Shown: positions 19,916 through 27,660 of the stretch, piece after piece | Numbering within the stretch: the stretch's first letter is position 1 | Layout: the number at the start of each line of letters is the position of its first letter | Source: Streptosporangium pseudovulgare | GTDB taxonomy: Bacteria > Actinomycetota > Actinomycetes > Streptosporangiales > Streptosporangiaceae | Direction of reading: 5' to 3' | DNA: 64,000 nucleotides | Assembly (NCBI RefSeq): GCF_014648055.1 | Contig: NZ_BMQJ01000022.1 | Coordinates: 46,330-110,329 of the forward strand | Notes under the pieces: model-generated | Seen by the model: only the letters and a program-made list of their open reading frames with translations | Database searches by the model: none | What the model was told of the DNA's origin: nothing | Translations under genes and position numbers: made by a program

Positions 19916-20584
19916 ATGGGACCGAGCAAGCTGCTGCACAGCCACAGCCACAGCCACAGCCACAGCCACGACCACGGCGCCGGGACGATGGACCGGCCCC
20001 GCGCCTACGACGTCGTGACCGGCGTCGGGATGCTGGGACGGCGGCGCGAGGCGTTCACCCGCCTGGCCGCGCTGTCCGGGGTGCGCCGGGGCGACCGGGT
20101 GCTCGACGTCGGCTGCGGCACCGGCTACCTCACCCGGATCATGGCCCCGGTCGCCGGCCCGGAGGGACACGTGACCGGCGTCGACCCGTCCGAGGCCATG
20201 ATCGGCCACGCCCGCCACCGCGCCCCGGCCAACTGCTCCTATCTGGTGGGCGAGGGGCAGCGGCTCGACCTGCCCGACGCCTCCTTCGACGTGGTGGTCT
20301 CCAGCCTGGCCGTCCATCACATGCCGGCCGCCGAGCGCGGCGCCGCCGTACGGGAGATGTTCCGCGTGCTGCGGCCGGGCGGACGCCTGCTGGTCGCCGA
20401 GTCCCGCCGGCCCACCGGCCGCCTGACGGCCCGGCTCGCCGGCGCGCTGGCCGGTCCCGCGATGCGGCACGACCCGCGGGAGCTACTCGGAGACCTCATC
20501 CCGGCCGCCGGATTCCGCGTCGAGGAGGAGGGGGAACTGCCGGTCCTGCTCTACTACGTCCGGGGCTCGCGACCCGCGGAGTGA
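19916..20584 (+). CDS. Class I SAM-dependent methyltransferase with N-terminal histidine-rich tail
   Basis: 222 residues. Residues 8-20 are an alternating His/Ser tract (HSHSHSHSHSHDH) encoded by a hexanucleotide repeat. The methyltransferase_11/25 core has motif I VLDVGCGTGYLTRIM (near 62), the acidic VDPSEAMI, and VVVSSLAVHHMP (near 124). Ubiquinone/menaquinone and small-molecule methyltransferases share this type; the substrate is unknown. The His tract could bind Zn, Ni or Co. AAGGAG lies before the ATG. It converges with the small membrane-protein gene across repeat copy D. Confidence 0.85.
   Translation: MGPSKLLHSHSHSHSHSHDHGAGTMDRPRAYDVVTGVGMLGRRREAFTRLAALSGVRRGDRVLDVGCGTGYLTRIMAPVAGPEGHVTGVDPSEAMIGHARHRAPANCSYLVGEGQRLDLPDASFDVVVSSLAVHHMPAAERGAAVREMFRVLRPGGRLLVAESRRPTGRLTARLAGALAGPAMRHDPRELLGDLIPAAGFRVEEEGELPVLLYYVRGSRPAE
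19937..19966 (+). repeat. CACAGC hexanucleotide repeat x5 in coding sequence
   Basis: Five perfect CACAGC units followed by CACGAC and CACGGC. Each unit encodes His-Ser, so slippage would lengthen or shorten the His tract without breaking the frame. Confidence 0.95.
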
Positions 20585-20591
20585 GGGTTGT

Positions 20592-20732
20592 GTTCATTGC
20601 GACGCTGCGCGTCGCGGCTCGGGGGCTTGAGTCCGGTGTCTTCCCTCGTCACTGCGTCGCTTCGCTCCTGCGTTCCTCGGTCCAGACACCGGCGCCCCCT
20701 CGCGGGTCCAGACGTCGGCGCCCCCTCGCGGG
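20592..20732 (-). repeat. Dispersed stop-linked repeat, copy D (inverted)
   Basis: Read on the minus strand it starts one base after the stop of the leftward membrane-protein gene with CCCCGCGAGGGGGCGCC. It repeats this head module once, then continues as the full unit to the same GCGACGCGCAGCGTCGC hairpin (20598-20614). It is the most diverged copy, with GAAGCGACGCAGTG in the middle and AGACACCGG instead of AGGCGCCGG. The latter change still pairs with the left CCGGTGTCT. Confidence 0.88.
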
Positions 20733-20733
20733 G

Positions 20734-21102
20734 TCAGTCGCGGGTGCGGCGGCGGCCCAGTGCGTGGGCGATGTTGACCGCGACGATGCCGCCCCAGGCG
20801 AGCAGCAGCCCCGCGGCCCCCGCCTCACCCGCGGCGATCGCGGTCAGCGGGACGCCGATGCCCAGGGAACCCAGCGCGATCGCCACCGTCCCGTCGCCCT
20901 TGCGCCGGTTCCCCGGGGACTGGGGATCGGCGTCCGCGGCGCGCACCTCGGCCCGCACCTCGGCCCGCACCCGGGCGGCGATGGTGGCGTCGATCCGGTC
21001 GACGAAAGACTCGACCAGCGCGGCCTCGTACTCGGGGCCCAGGTCCTGGCGGGCCTCCAGGGTGGCGCGCATGTCCTGTCGGATATCGTGATGCTCCTGC
21101 AC
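20734..21102 (-). CDS. Small protein with two C-terminal transmembrane helices, unknown function
   Basis: 122 residues. The first ~70 are polar and helical, with the acidic/basic repeat VRAEVRAEVRA. Two hydrophobic segments (about 74-92 and 95-112) end in a basic tail GRRRTRD. GTG start with GAAG some distance upstream. The architecture resembles small actinobacterial 2TM proteins; I do not recognise a named family. It is divergent from the alpha/beta hydrolase gene (55 bp apart). Repeat copy D starts directly after its stop. Confidence 0.7.
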   Translation of the reverse strand: MQEHHDIRQDMRATLEARQDLGPEYEAALVESFVDRIDATIAARVRAEVRAEVRAADADPQSPGNRRKGDGTVAIALGSLGIGVPLTAIAAGEAGAAGLLLAWGGIVAVNIAHALGRRRTRD

Positions 21103-21157
21103 GCTTCGATTCTCTACCCGATCCCGGCTCCCGGGATCGGCCTTTAGGACGATATCC

Positions 21158-21787
21158 GTGTCCCTGCGTCAAGCGACCACCCTGGAGATCCCGACCCCGC
21201 ACGGCCCGGCCGTGGCCGAGATCGACGGGATCGCCCGGCCGCGCTTCCTGCTGGTGCTCACGCACGGCGCGGGCGGCGGAGTGGAGGCCCCCGACCTGCT
21301 GGCGGTACGGGACGCCGTGACGCCGATCGGCGGCCTGGTCGCCCGGGTGACGCAGCCGTTCCGGGTGCGGGGCGCCCGCGCGCCGGGCTCGGCCGTCAAG
21401 CAGGATGAGGCGTGGACGGCCCTGGTGGCCGCGCTCCGCGCCCGCCACCCGGATCTGCCGCTCGTGCAGGGCGGGCGGAGCAACGGCGCGCGGGTCGCCT
21501 GCCGTACGGCGCGGCAGGCCGGGGCCGGGGCGGTCGTCGCGCTGGCGTTCCCGCTGCACCCGCCGGGCAGGCCGGAACGCTCCCGCGCGGGGGAGTTGCG
21601 TGCCGCCGGGGTGGACGTCCTCGCGGTCAGCGGAGACCGCGACCCGTTCGGCGTGCCCGAGGCGGCCGACACCGCCCGGCTGGTGGTGCTGCCGGGCGAA
21701 GGTCACGAGTTCAAGAAGGACCCCGGGCGGGTGGGCGAGGCCGTCGCGGAGTGGCTCGGCGCGAGGATGCCGCCGGCCCCGGTATGA
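21158..21787 (+). CDS. Alpha/beta hydrolase of the KANL3/Tex30-like group
   Basis: 209 residues. LVLTHGAGGG (near residue 32) is the oxyanion strand-turn, the nucleophile elbow is GGRSNGARVA (Ser about 110), the acid is in VSGDRDPFG and the His in GEGHEFKKDP (near 189). The triad is complete. Substrates of this small-hydrolase group are mostly unknown. The GTG start lies seven bases after a TAGGAC box (21145-21150), so the message may be leaderless. No transmembrane segment; cytoplasmic. Confidence 0.8.
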   Translation: MSLRQATTLEIPTPHGPAVAEIDGIARPRFLLVLTHGAGGGVEAPDLLAVRDAVTPIGGLVARVTQPFRVRGARAPGSAVKQDEAWTALVAALRARHPDLPLVQGGRSNGARVACRTARQAGAGAVVALAFPLHPPGRPERSRAGELRAAGVDVLAVSGDRDPFGVPEAADTARLVVLPGEGHEFKKDPGRVGEAVAEWLGARMPPAPV

Positions 21788-21811
21788 CTCCCGAAGCGGG
21801 AACGTGAGGGA

Positions 21812-22003
21812 TCAGGACACCCCGGCCAGCGGCCGATGCGGCTCGATGACGGCGCCGTCGGGGAGGAGCTCGCCGGTGTCCTCGAACAGCACCACACCGT
21901 TGCACAGCAGGGACCAGCCCTGCTCGGGGTGCGAGGCCAGCGTGCGGGCGGCCTCGCGGTTCTGCGCGTCGGCGGACGGACAGGACGGCTCATGCGGGCA
22001 CAT
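21812..22003 (-). CDS. DUF5999-family small conserved protein
   Basis: 63 residues, MCPHEPSCPSADAQ at the N-terminus then GWSLLCNGVVLFEDTGELLP and PHRPL at the end, the signature of a short protein widespread in streptomycetes and relatives. Cys2, Cys8 and a Cys in LLCNGV could bind metal. GGAGG is seven bases before the ATG. Function unknown. It converges with the alpha/beta hydrolase (24 bp). Confidence 0.85.
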   Translation of the reverse strand: MCPHEPSCPSADAQNREAARTLASHPEQGWSLLCNGVVLFEDTGELLPDGAVIEPHRPLAGVS

Positions 22004-22434
22004 CGGCGTGCCTCCGGATCTCTCTTCTCGGCTCGCCGGGACCGTTCCGCCGGGCGACCGGCGTCGGGCTCCGATACCCGCGCATGCGGGACGAGCGTCT
22101 GGTGGACATGTATGGTCGTGCGCGTCTCGGCGCTGAGGTGCGCACATCAGGCAGATCAAGTGTGCGATCCGCACGCCCCAGGCGACATAGCCCGTTAGGA
22201 CTGTTTGCACCCTGAACAGGAGTGGGCCCCGCCGGCATGTCGAGGGTGTGTTCTATGACACAGCATGCCTTATAGGAAGATACCCGGCCAACCTCGACAC
22301 GCCGGGGTCCAGGTAAAATCACCCGCCCACGCGGCGGGCGAGGCGGGCGGTGGGCGCCGCGCGGCCATGACGCCGCCCCCGTCCCCGGCCGGTGCCGCGC
22401 CCCCTCCGTCCTCCGGTCGCTCGCGAGGCGGGCG
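22004..22434. other. Gene-free spacer with structured AT-richer core
   Basis: 431 bp without a plausible gene. It should hold the promoter of the DUF5999 gene. Bases 22227-22305 form a nested inverted repeat: CCCCGCCGGCATGTCGAGG pairs with CCTCGACACGCCGGGG (22290-22305), and inside it TGTGT-TCTATG-ACACA (22247-22262) forms a second hairpin. The core is AT-richer than its surroundings. A small RNA, a long operator or a terminator are possible; it is not a tRNA. Confidence 0.45.
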
Positions 22435-23022
22435 TCAGCGGGCGGCCAGCCCGGTCAGGAACGCCTCCAGCCCGCTCTCGAAATCGGCGTCGGACGCGGG
22501 GTCGCCGCCGCCCGCCGACGGCGGGCGCCAGGGCTCGCCGTCCTCGCCCATCGGCTCGGCCCAGCCCGACTGCTGCACCTCCACCGCCACCGCGCCGAAG
22601 ACGTAGGCGCGCAGCGCCCGGACGGCCCGCGGCGCGTCCGGCAGTCCCGCCTCGGCGAGCTGGTCGGTCTGCTCGCGCAGCGCCATCGCCGCCCGCCCCT
22701 TGGGGGGCCTGGTGAGCGCCAGCGCCAGCACGCCCGGGTGCTCCCGCAGCAGGGCCCGGCTCGCCCGGCACCACTGCCGGGCGCCCTCGCGCCAGTCGGG
22801 GGAGGGGTCCACGTGGACGGCGGTGACGTGCTCGGCCAGTGCGTCCATGAGGGCGTCCTTGCCGCGGGGCAGGTGGTGGTAGATGGCCATCGCCTCCACC
22901 TGCAGGGCGTCTCCCAGCCGGCGCATCGTCAGCCGCCGCAGGCCCTGGGTGTCGGCGATGTGCAGGGCGGCGTCGATGATGCGTTCCCGGGACAGGGGGA
23001 TGGGCGGTCGTTTGGCTGGCAT
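22435..23022 (-). CDS. TetR-family transcriptional regulator
   Basis: 195 residues. The HTH is at about 10-55 (LSRERIIDAALHIADTQGLR, TMRRLGDALQVEAMAIYHH), with a C-terminal ligand/dimer domain of the TetR_C type. MPAKRPP at 23022 is taken as the start; MAAM at 23031 is possible. No target gene is adjacent in divergent orientation, so it may control itself through the palindrome at 23046-23061. Confidence 0.88.
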   Translation of the reverse strand: MPAKRPPIPLSRERIIDAALHIADTQGLRRLTMRRLGDALQVEAMAIYHHLPRGKDALMDALAEHVTAVHVDPSPDWREGARQWCRASRALLREHPGVLALALTRPPKGRAAMALREQTDQLAEAGLPDAPRAVRALRAYVFGAVAVEVQQSGWAEPMGEDGEPWRPPSAGGGDPASDADFESGLEAFLTGLAAR

Positions 23023-23045
23023 GGCGGCCATCCTGCCAGCCGTGA

Positions 23046-23061
23046 CCTTACTGCGTAAAGG
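23046..23061. promoter_or_regulatory. CCTTACTGCGTAAAGG dyad upstream of TetR gene
   Basis: TTAC and GTAA arms flank a three-base centre, with outer CC/GG, 24 bp upstream of the TetR start. This is the usual placement for an autoregulatory TetR operator. Confidence 0.45.
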
Positions 23062-23269
23062 CAGGCGCGCCGTGACAGCCCCCCTCTCGAAGGTGTCCCC
23101 AGCCCCGAAGCATCCAGGTGAGTGATCACGATCGCGGTTCGTGGTCGTCACGGAGGGGCGGATGGGGCTGGTCAGTCGAGGTTTCTGCCTGATCGTGTTC
23201 GTGTTGCAGATGGTCGGGCGGATTCGGTTCTGGCGGCTTCTGTCCGATCATCGCGTCCGCCCGGTCCCG

Positions 23270-24115
23270 TCAGGCGGCCTCGAAGTCGGCTCGGTGGTCG
23301 GCGGCCCACTCCGTCAGAGCGCGGCCGGGTCGCCCGGTCACTGCGGTGACGGGACGTGGGACGTCGGGGACGGTGAGGGTGTCGTGCCAGTAGCCGAGCA
23401 GCATCTTCATCACGGGCTCGGGGATGAACCGCGCGGTCTCGGCACGGAACTCCTCGGGCGTGATCTCCACCAGCGGGATTTCCCGCCCCAGGGTCTCGCC
23501 GATGATCGCCACCTGCTCGGCGCGGGTCAGGGCTTGCGGGCCGGTGAGCGGGATCGCCTCCCCCAGATGATCGTCGGAGAGCAGGGTCTCGGCGGCGGCC
23601 TCGGCGATGTCGTACTCGTGAATCGGGGCCTGTGCCGATGCGAGGTACGGCGCCCGGATCGGTGCGCCGGAGCGGATCTGCCAGGCCCAGGAGAGCAGGT
23701 TGTTGGCGAAGGTGCCGGGCCGCAGGATCGTCCAGGCATCGGTGCGGTCGGTCACGGCGGCCTCGACCGCGCTGTGGTGAAGCTGGCTCGCCGAGCCGTG
23801 GTCACGCTGGAACTCCTTCGCGGCGGCGAGGGAGGACAGCACGGTGAAGCGGTTGACGCCATGCGCGATGGCCGCGGTGACGAACGCCTCGACGCCCTCG
23901 GCGGGGAAGACGAAGGCACGATCGACACCGTCGAACACCTCCGGCCCGAGCGTGGCGGCGTCGGCCAGGTCGCCGGCGACGACCTCGACGCCGGCCGGCA
24001 GGTTCGCGTCATCGGGCTTGCGGGTCAGCGCACGTACGGCGGCGCCGCGGGCGAGCAGGGTTGTGACGAGGTGACGGCCGACGGCGCCGGTCGCGCCGGT
24101 GACAAGGATGGTCAC
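23270..24115 (-). CDS. NmrA-like NAD(P)-binding reductase / quinone-oxidoreductase-type protein
   Basis: 281 residues. The Rossmann signature ILVTGATGAVGRHLV is at the N-terminus, RALTRKPD follows the second strand, and ILRPGTFANNLLSW is near 131, as in NmrA/azoreductase-like SDR proteins. These either sense the NAD(P) redox state or reduce quinones; the YxxxK pair is not conserved. GTG start with AAGGAGAGG upstream. It is divergent from the WYL regulator, with a palindrome in the 104-bp gap. Confidence 0.85.
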   Translation of the reverse strand: MTILVTGATGAVGRHLVTTLLARGAAVRALTRKPDDANLPAGVEVVAGDLADAATLGPEVFDGVDRAFVFPAEGVEAFVTAAIAHGVNRFTVLSSLAAAKEFQRDHGSASQLHHSAVEAAVTDRTDAWTILRPGTFANNLLSWAWQIRSGAPIRAPYLASAQAPIHEYDIAEAAAETLLSDDHLGEAIPLTGPQALTRAEQVAIIGETLGREIPLVEITPEEFRAETARFIPEPVMKMLLGYWHDTLTVPDVPRPVTAVTGRPGRALTEWAADHRADFEAA

Positions 24116-24165
24116 GATGCCTCTCCTTAGGGAAATGGTGCCGGTCTGTCCGGCCTGAACGCCAA

Positions 24166-24182
24166 CCTAAAGAGGGTTTAGG
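24166..24182. promoter_or_regulatory. CCTAAA-GAGGG-TTTAGG operator between reductase and WYL regulator
   Basis: Perfect six-base arms around a five-base centre, in the gap between divergent genes, 23 bp before the TAGACT box (24206-24211) of the regulator. The box lies eight bases before the ATG at 24220, which suggests leaderless transcription of the regulator. Confidence 0.55.
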
Positions 24183-24219
24183 GCATTTTCTGTCCGCATT
24201 TCTACTAGACTCGGCGAGT

Positions 24220-25227
24220 ATGCCGGAACAGAGCACGACTGAGCGGGCGCTGCGCCTGCTGGAGTTGCTGCAGGCTCGCCGGTCCTGGAGCGGTGTCGAG
24301 CTCGCCGAGCGTCTCGGCGTCGACGGCCGCACACTGCGGCGGGACGTGGAGCGGCTACGGGGCCTCGGCTATCACATCGAGGCACGTCGCGGCCCCGACG
24401 GCGGCTACCGACTGTCCACGGGCGGCGACCTGCCGCCGCTGGTGTTCACCCCGGATGAGGCGCTCGCCGTGGCCGCCGCCCTCGCCTCGTCGGCTGCCAA
24501 CGGCGCTGCCGGCGGGGGCGAGGTCGCGCTCACCGCCCTGGCGAAAATGGAGCAGGTGATGCCCCCGGCGGTGCGTCGGCGGGTGCGGGCGCTACGCTCC
24601 TCGGTCGCTCTCGGCGGCACGCCGAATGCGGTGGCCGGCGCGTATCCGGCTCCGATGAACGCCGACGTGCTGGCAGTCCTGGCGCTGGCGTGCCGGGACG
24701 CGGAGCGGGTCCGGTTGCGCGTGATGCGTACCGGGAGTGCCGACACCGGACGGGAGTCCTCGCGCCACGTCGAGCCTGTCGCCCTGGTGCCGCGGCAGAC
24801 CCGGTGGTTCCTCGTGTGCCGCGACCTCGACCGCGGCTGGCGGGTGTTGCGCGTCGATCGGATCACGCGGGCATCGGCGACGGGCGTGCGTTTCGAGCCG
24901 GGAGAGGTCCCCGGAGGCGACCCGGTCGCGTTCGTCACCAGCCGGCTCGGCGCTCCGCCTCGCAAACATACGGCGACGATCCTGATCCATGCCCCGATCG
25001 AACAGGTACAGGCGTACATGGGTGGCTTCGCCACGGACTTCTCCTCGACGACGACCGCCACCGGTCGGGCGGCGACACACTGGCGCATCGCCGACGTGCG
25101 TCTCGAGGTCCTCGCCGGCGGCCTGCTGTGGGTGCGATGGCCCTTCGAGGTGATCGACTCTCCCGAACTCGCCGCCCTGCTGCGGGACCGGGCCGCAGCC
25201 TTCGCCTTCGCCGCCGATCCGCGCTGA
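24220..25227 (+). CDS. HTH/WYL-domain transcriptional regulator (YafY type)
   Basis: 335 residues. The N-terminal winged HTH is at 8-60 (TERALRLLELLQARRSW, DGRTLRRDVERLRGLGYHIE, GGYRL). The WYL-domain core is near 185-225 (RQTRWFLVCRDLDRGWRVLRVDRI), with a C-terminal WCX extension. WYL regulators sense ligands or nucleic acids. Divergence from the NmrA-like reductase suggests it controls that gene. No ribosome-binding site is evident. Confidence 0.9.
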   Translation: MPEQSTTERALRLLELLQARRSWSGVELAERLGVDGRTLRRDVERLRGLGYHIEARRGPDGGYRLSTGGDLPPLVFTPDEALAVAAALASSAANGAAGGGEVALTALAKMEQVMPPAVRRRVRALRSSVALGGTPNAVAGAYPAPMNADVLAVLALACRDAERVRLRVMRTGSADTGRESSRHVEPVALVPRQTRWFLVCRDLDRGWRVLRVDRITRASATGVRFEPGEVPGGDPVAFVTSRLGAPPRKHTATILIHAPIEQVQAYMGGFATDFSSTTTATGRAATHWRIADVRLEVLAGGLLWVRWPFEVIDSPELAALLRDRAAAFAFAADPR

Positions 25228-25453
25228 AGCCGACTCACCAGGCCGTCACGACCAAGGGTCTCAAGCGGGCAAAGGGACACGCATTCGGAGTGGAGGGCCG
25301 GTGAGGACCGCTCAACCTGCTTTGGGGCCTGGGACACGTTCGGGAGCGGAGGGCCGTGACACCGGTCCCTGGATGTGTGGGGCGGACGGGAACGGCGTAG
25401 GCTACGAGCCGTGATCAGCCGGGGAACGCCCGGCGATAGAGAGAGGGCAGACG

Positions 25454-25852
25454 ATGGCGTTTTTCCGACCGGGCGTGAGCCGGGAGGCGGAGGTTCGCTA
25501 CCACGCTGACCAGGAGGTCGGGAAGAGCTTCCCCGAGCTCCTGAGGAAGGCGCGGGCCGCCGAGGCCGAGCTGCGCCGCGTCCAGGCCGCCGGGGCCTCC
25601 ACCGAGGAGCTGCGGGTCGCGGCCCGGGCCTTCGACGTGGCGCTCACCGAGGCGCTGCGGGCCGCCGAGGCCAACCAGCGGGCGACGTTCGGCGTCCGGA
25701 CCTACGACGACCGGATCCGCCGCCGCAAGGCCAGGGCCACCCCCAAGGGCGCCGAGTGGACCGACGAGGTCAACCGGCTGCGCACCCTGCGTGAGCGCAA
25801 CCGCCTGACCGGCCTCATCCGCGTCCCCCGGCCGGCCGGCTGGGTGGGCTGA
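25454..25852 (+). CDS. Conserved hypothetical helical protein
   Basis: 132 residues, largely alpha-helical and charged, with a probable coiled coil at 28-75 (LRKARAAEAELRRVQAAG) and a basic patch RIRRRKARATPKG near 90. No signal peptide or membrane segment. An AGAGAGGG stretch serves as ribosome-binding site. The 226-bp upstream gap contains two diverged copies of GGGACACG...GGAGGGCCG about 58 bp apart. Function unknown. A terminator follows directly and the gene converges with sigA. Confidence 0.7.
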   Translation: MAFFRPGVSREAEVRYHADQEVGKSFPELLRKARAAEAELRRVQAAGASTEELRVAARAFDVALTEALRAAEANQRATFGVRTYDDRIRRRKARATPKGAEWTDEVNRLRTLRERNRLTGLIRVPRPAGWVG

Positions 25853-25859
25853 CGCCCGC

Positions 25860-25891
25860 ACGCCCGGCCGCCTCCCCGCGCGGCCGGGCGT
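25860..25891 (+). terminator. Hairpin terminator of the hypothetical gene
   Basis: ACGCCCGGCCGC / GCGGCCGGGCGT, perfect 12-base arms with an eight-base loop, seven bases after the stop; no U-tract, as is common in high-GC actinomycetes. Confidence 0.75.
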
Positions 25892-25936
25892 CCTTCACAT
25901 CGGCGATCTCGCCGGGCGGCTCCCGGTCACCGCTCC

Positions 25937-25974
25937 CTGACGGCCGCCGCCGCTTCCGGCGGCCGGGCCGTCAG
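25937..25974 (-). terminator. Hairpin terminator of sigA
   Basis: CTGACGGCCGCCGCCG pairs with CGGCGGCCGGGCCGTCAG with a small bulge. The right arm includes the sigA stop codon, so the hairpin forms at the very end of the message. Confidence 0.65.
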
Positions 25975-27413
25975 CTGGCCCAGTCGAGCAGGGGACGGGT
26001 GTTGCTGGGGTGGCGCAGCTTGGACAGCGACTCCTTCTCCAGCTGCCGGATGCGCTCGCGGGTCAGGCCGAGGTGCTTGCCGATCTCGTCGAGGGTGTGG
26101 GGCTTGCCGTCGACGAGGCCGAAGCGCAACGCCATGATCTTCGCCTCCCTGGGGGAGAGGTTGCCCAGCACGCCGCGCAGCTGCTCGCCGAGCAGCTGCC
26201 GGTCGACCACCTCCGAGGCCTCGGGCGAGTCGACGTCCTCGATGAGGTCGCCGATGGTGGTCTCGCCGTCCTCGCCGATCGTGGCGTTCAGGCTGATCGG
26301 CTGGCGGCTGGTGCGCAGCAGCTCCTCGATCTGGTCGGGGGACTTGTCCAGCTCCACCGCCAGCTCCTCGGGGGTGGGCTCCCGGCCGAGACGCTGGTGC
26401 ATGTCGCGCTCGACGCGCGACAGCTTGGACAGCATCTCCAGCACGTGCACCGGCAGGCGGATGGTGCGGGCGGAGTCGGCGAAACCACGCTGGATGGCCT
26501 GCCGGATCCACCACATGGCGTAGGTGGAGAACTTGTAACCCTTGGTGTAGTCGAACTTCTCCACCGCGCGGATCAGGCCGAGGTTGCCCTCCTGGACCAC
26601 GTCCAGCAGGGCCATGCCGCGGTCGGTGTACTTCTTGGCGACCGAGACCACCAGGCGGAGGTTGGCCTCCAGCATGTGGTCCTTGGCCCGGCGGCCGTCC
26701 TCGGCGACCCACTCCAGGTCGTCCCGCATGGCGGCGGACAGGCCCGGCTCGGCCTCCAGCTTGGCCTCGGCGTACAGGCCCGCCTCGATCCGCTTGGCCA
26801 GCTCGACCTCCTGGGCGGCGGTCAGCAGCGTGCGGCGGCCGATGGACTTGAGGTACGTGTGCACCGAGTCGCCCATGACCGAGGACTGGTCGTCCAGGTC
26901 GAGCGCCTGCTCGGCGTCGGCCTCCAGCTCGGCGTCGTCCGGGGCGGTCCACTCGTCCTCGTCGAACTCGGCGGCCGGTGCCTTGTCCTTGGCGGCCGTC
27001 TTCGCCTTGACGCCCTTCGGCGCCCTGGTGGTCTTCGAGCCGGTGGTCTTCGAGGCGCGGGTGGCCCTGGTCCCGGGGGCGGGCTCCGGGTCGTCCCCGG
27101 ACGCCGGCTCCGCGGGCTCGGCGGCGGACCCGGCGGTGGTCTTCGCGGCCGTCCCGGTCTTGCGCGCACCGGTCTTGCGGGCGGGCCTGGCCGTGGCCTT
27201 GGCGAGCGTGGGCTCGTCCTCGGCCGACAGGCTGACGCCCGCCTCGGTGAGCTCCCTCAGGATGGCCCTGCCCTCGGTCGGGCTGACCCCTGCCTCGGCG
27301 AACGCGTGGCGCAGCTCCGCGAGGGAGAGGTTACCCTGAACTCGCCCTCGGTCGAGGAGCTGGTCGAGGGTCGTCGGGGCCTCAGGTGAGGTCGCCGCGG
27401 CGGTTGGGGGCAT
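25971..27413 (-). CDS. sigA: Principal RNA polymerase sigma factor (RpoD/HrdB/SigA)
   Basis: 480 residues. Region 1.1-like N-terminus (TLDQLLDRGRVQGNLSLAEL), then a long Ala/Lys-rich linker typical of actinobacterial HrdB. Region 1.2 begins DSVHTYLKSIGR, region 2 has RLVVSVAKKYTDRGM and KFSTYAMWWIRQAI, and region 4 has PREAKIMALRFGLVDGKPHT with the HTH ERIRQLEKESLSKLRHP. It directs transcription of housekeeping genes. The ATG at 27413 follows GGAGGAGG by seven bases; upstream in-frame codons are not conserved sequence. A SigR-like promoter lies ~90 bp upstream. Confidence 0.95.
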   Translation of the reverse strand: MPPTAAATSPEAPTTLDQLLDRGRVQGNLSLAELRHAFAEAGVSPTEGRAILRELTEAGVSLSAEDEPTLAKATARPARKTGARKTGTAAKTTAGSAAEPAEPASGDDPEPAPGTRATRASKTTGSKTTRAPKGVKAKTAAKDKAPAAEFDEDEWTAPDDAELEADAEQALDLDDQSSVMGDSVHTYLKSIGRRTLLTAAQEVELAKRIEAGLYAEAKLEAEPGLSAAMRDDLEWVAEDGRRAKDHMLEANLRLVVSVAKKYTDRGMALLDVVQEGNLGLIRAVEKFDYTKGYKFSTYAMWWIRQAIQRGFADSARTIRLPVHVLEMLSKLSRVERDMHQRLGREPTPEELAVELDKSPDQIEELLRTSRQPISLNATIGEDGETTIGDLIEDVDSPEASEVVDRQLLGEQLRGVLGNLSPREAKIMALRFGLVDGKPHTLDEIGKHLGLTRERIRQLEKESLSKLRHPSNTRPLLDWAS

Positions 27414-27503
27414 GAGGACACCTCCTCCATCACGGAGTCGTCTGCATACGGTTTGTCTGTCGGGTGGGGCGGCGTGGGGGCCGCTCAGCGCACCAGTACC
27501 AAT

Positions 27504-27530
27504 AACCCCATCCAAGAACTTTCTGTTCCC
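27504..27530 (-). promoter_or_regulatory. SigR-like (ECF) promoter GGGAAC-N18-GTT for sigA
   Basis: On the minus strand GGGAAC (27530-27525) is followed after exactly 18 bases by GTT (27506-27504). SigR-type oxidative-stress promoters have GGGAAT-N18-GTT, and hrdB of Streptomyces coelicolor is known to have a SigR-dependent promoter. The assignment here rests on the motif alone. Confidence 0.5.
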
Positions 27531-27660
27531 GACTTGACGGGGAAAATATGATGGGCAGTTCACGGCCCATTGTGACCCGCCGCTCCGGGCGCCCGTACGG
27601 CGGTCCGGCGGAAGGCCGGTGACCTGCGAGGCGACGGCCTGCTCCAGGCGTGCTCCGGGC

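Noticed and set aside
22227..22305. Possible tRNA or tmRNA in the nested hairpin region
   Set aside because: No GGTTCGAATCC-like T-loop, no acceptor stem/CCA geometry and no anticodon arm.
25274..25360. Two ~30-bp similar words (GGGACACG...GGAGGGCCG) as an attachment site or transposon end
   Set aside because: They are imperfect, in direct orientation, with no recombinase or element between them.
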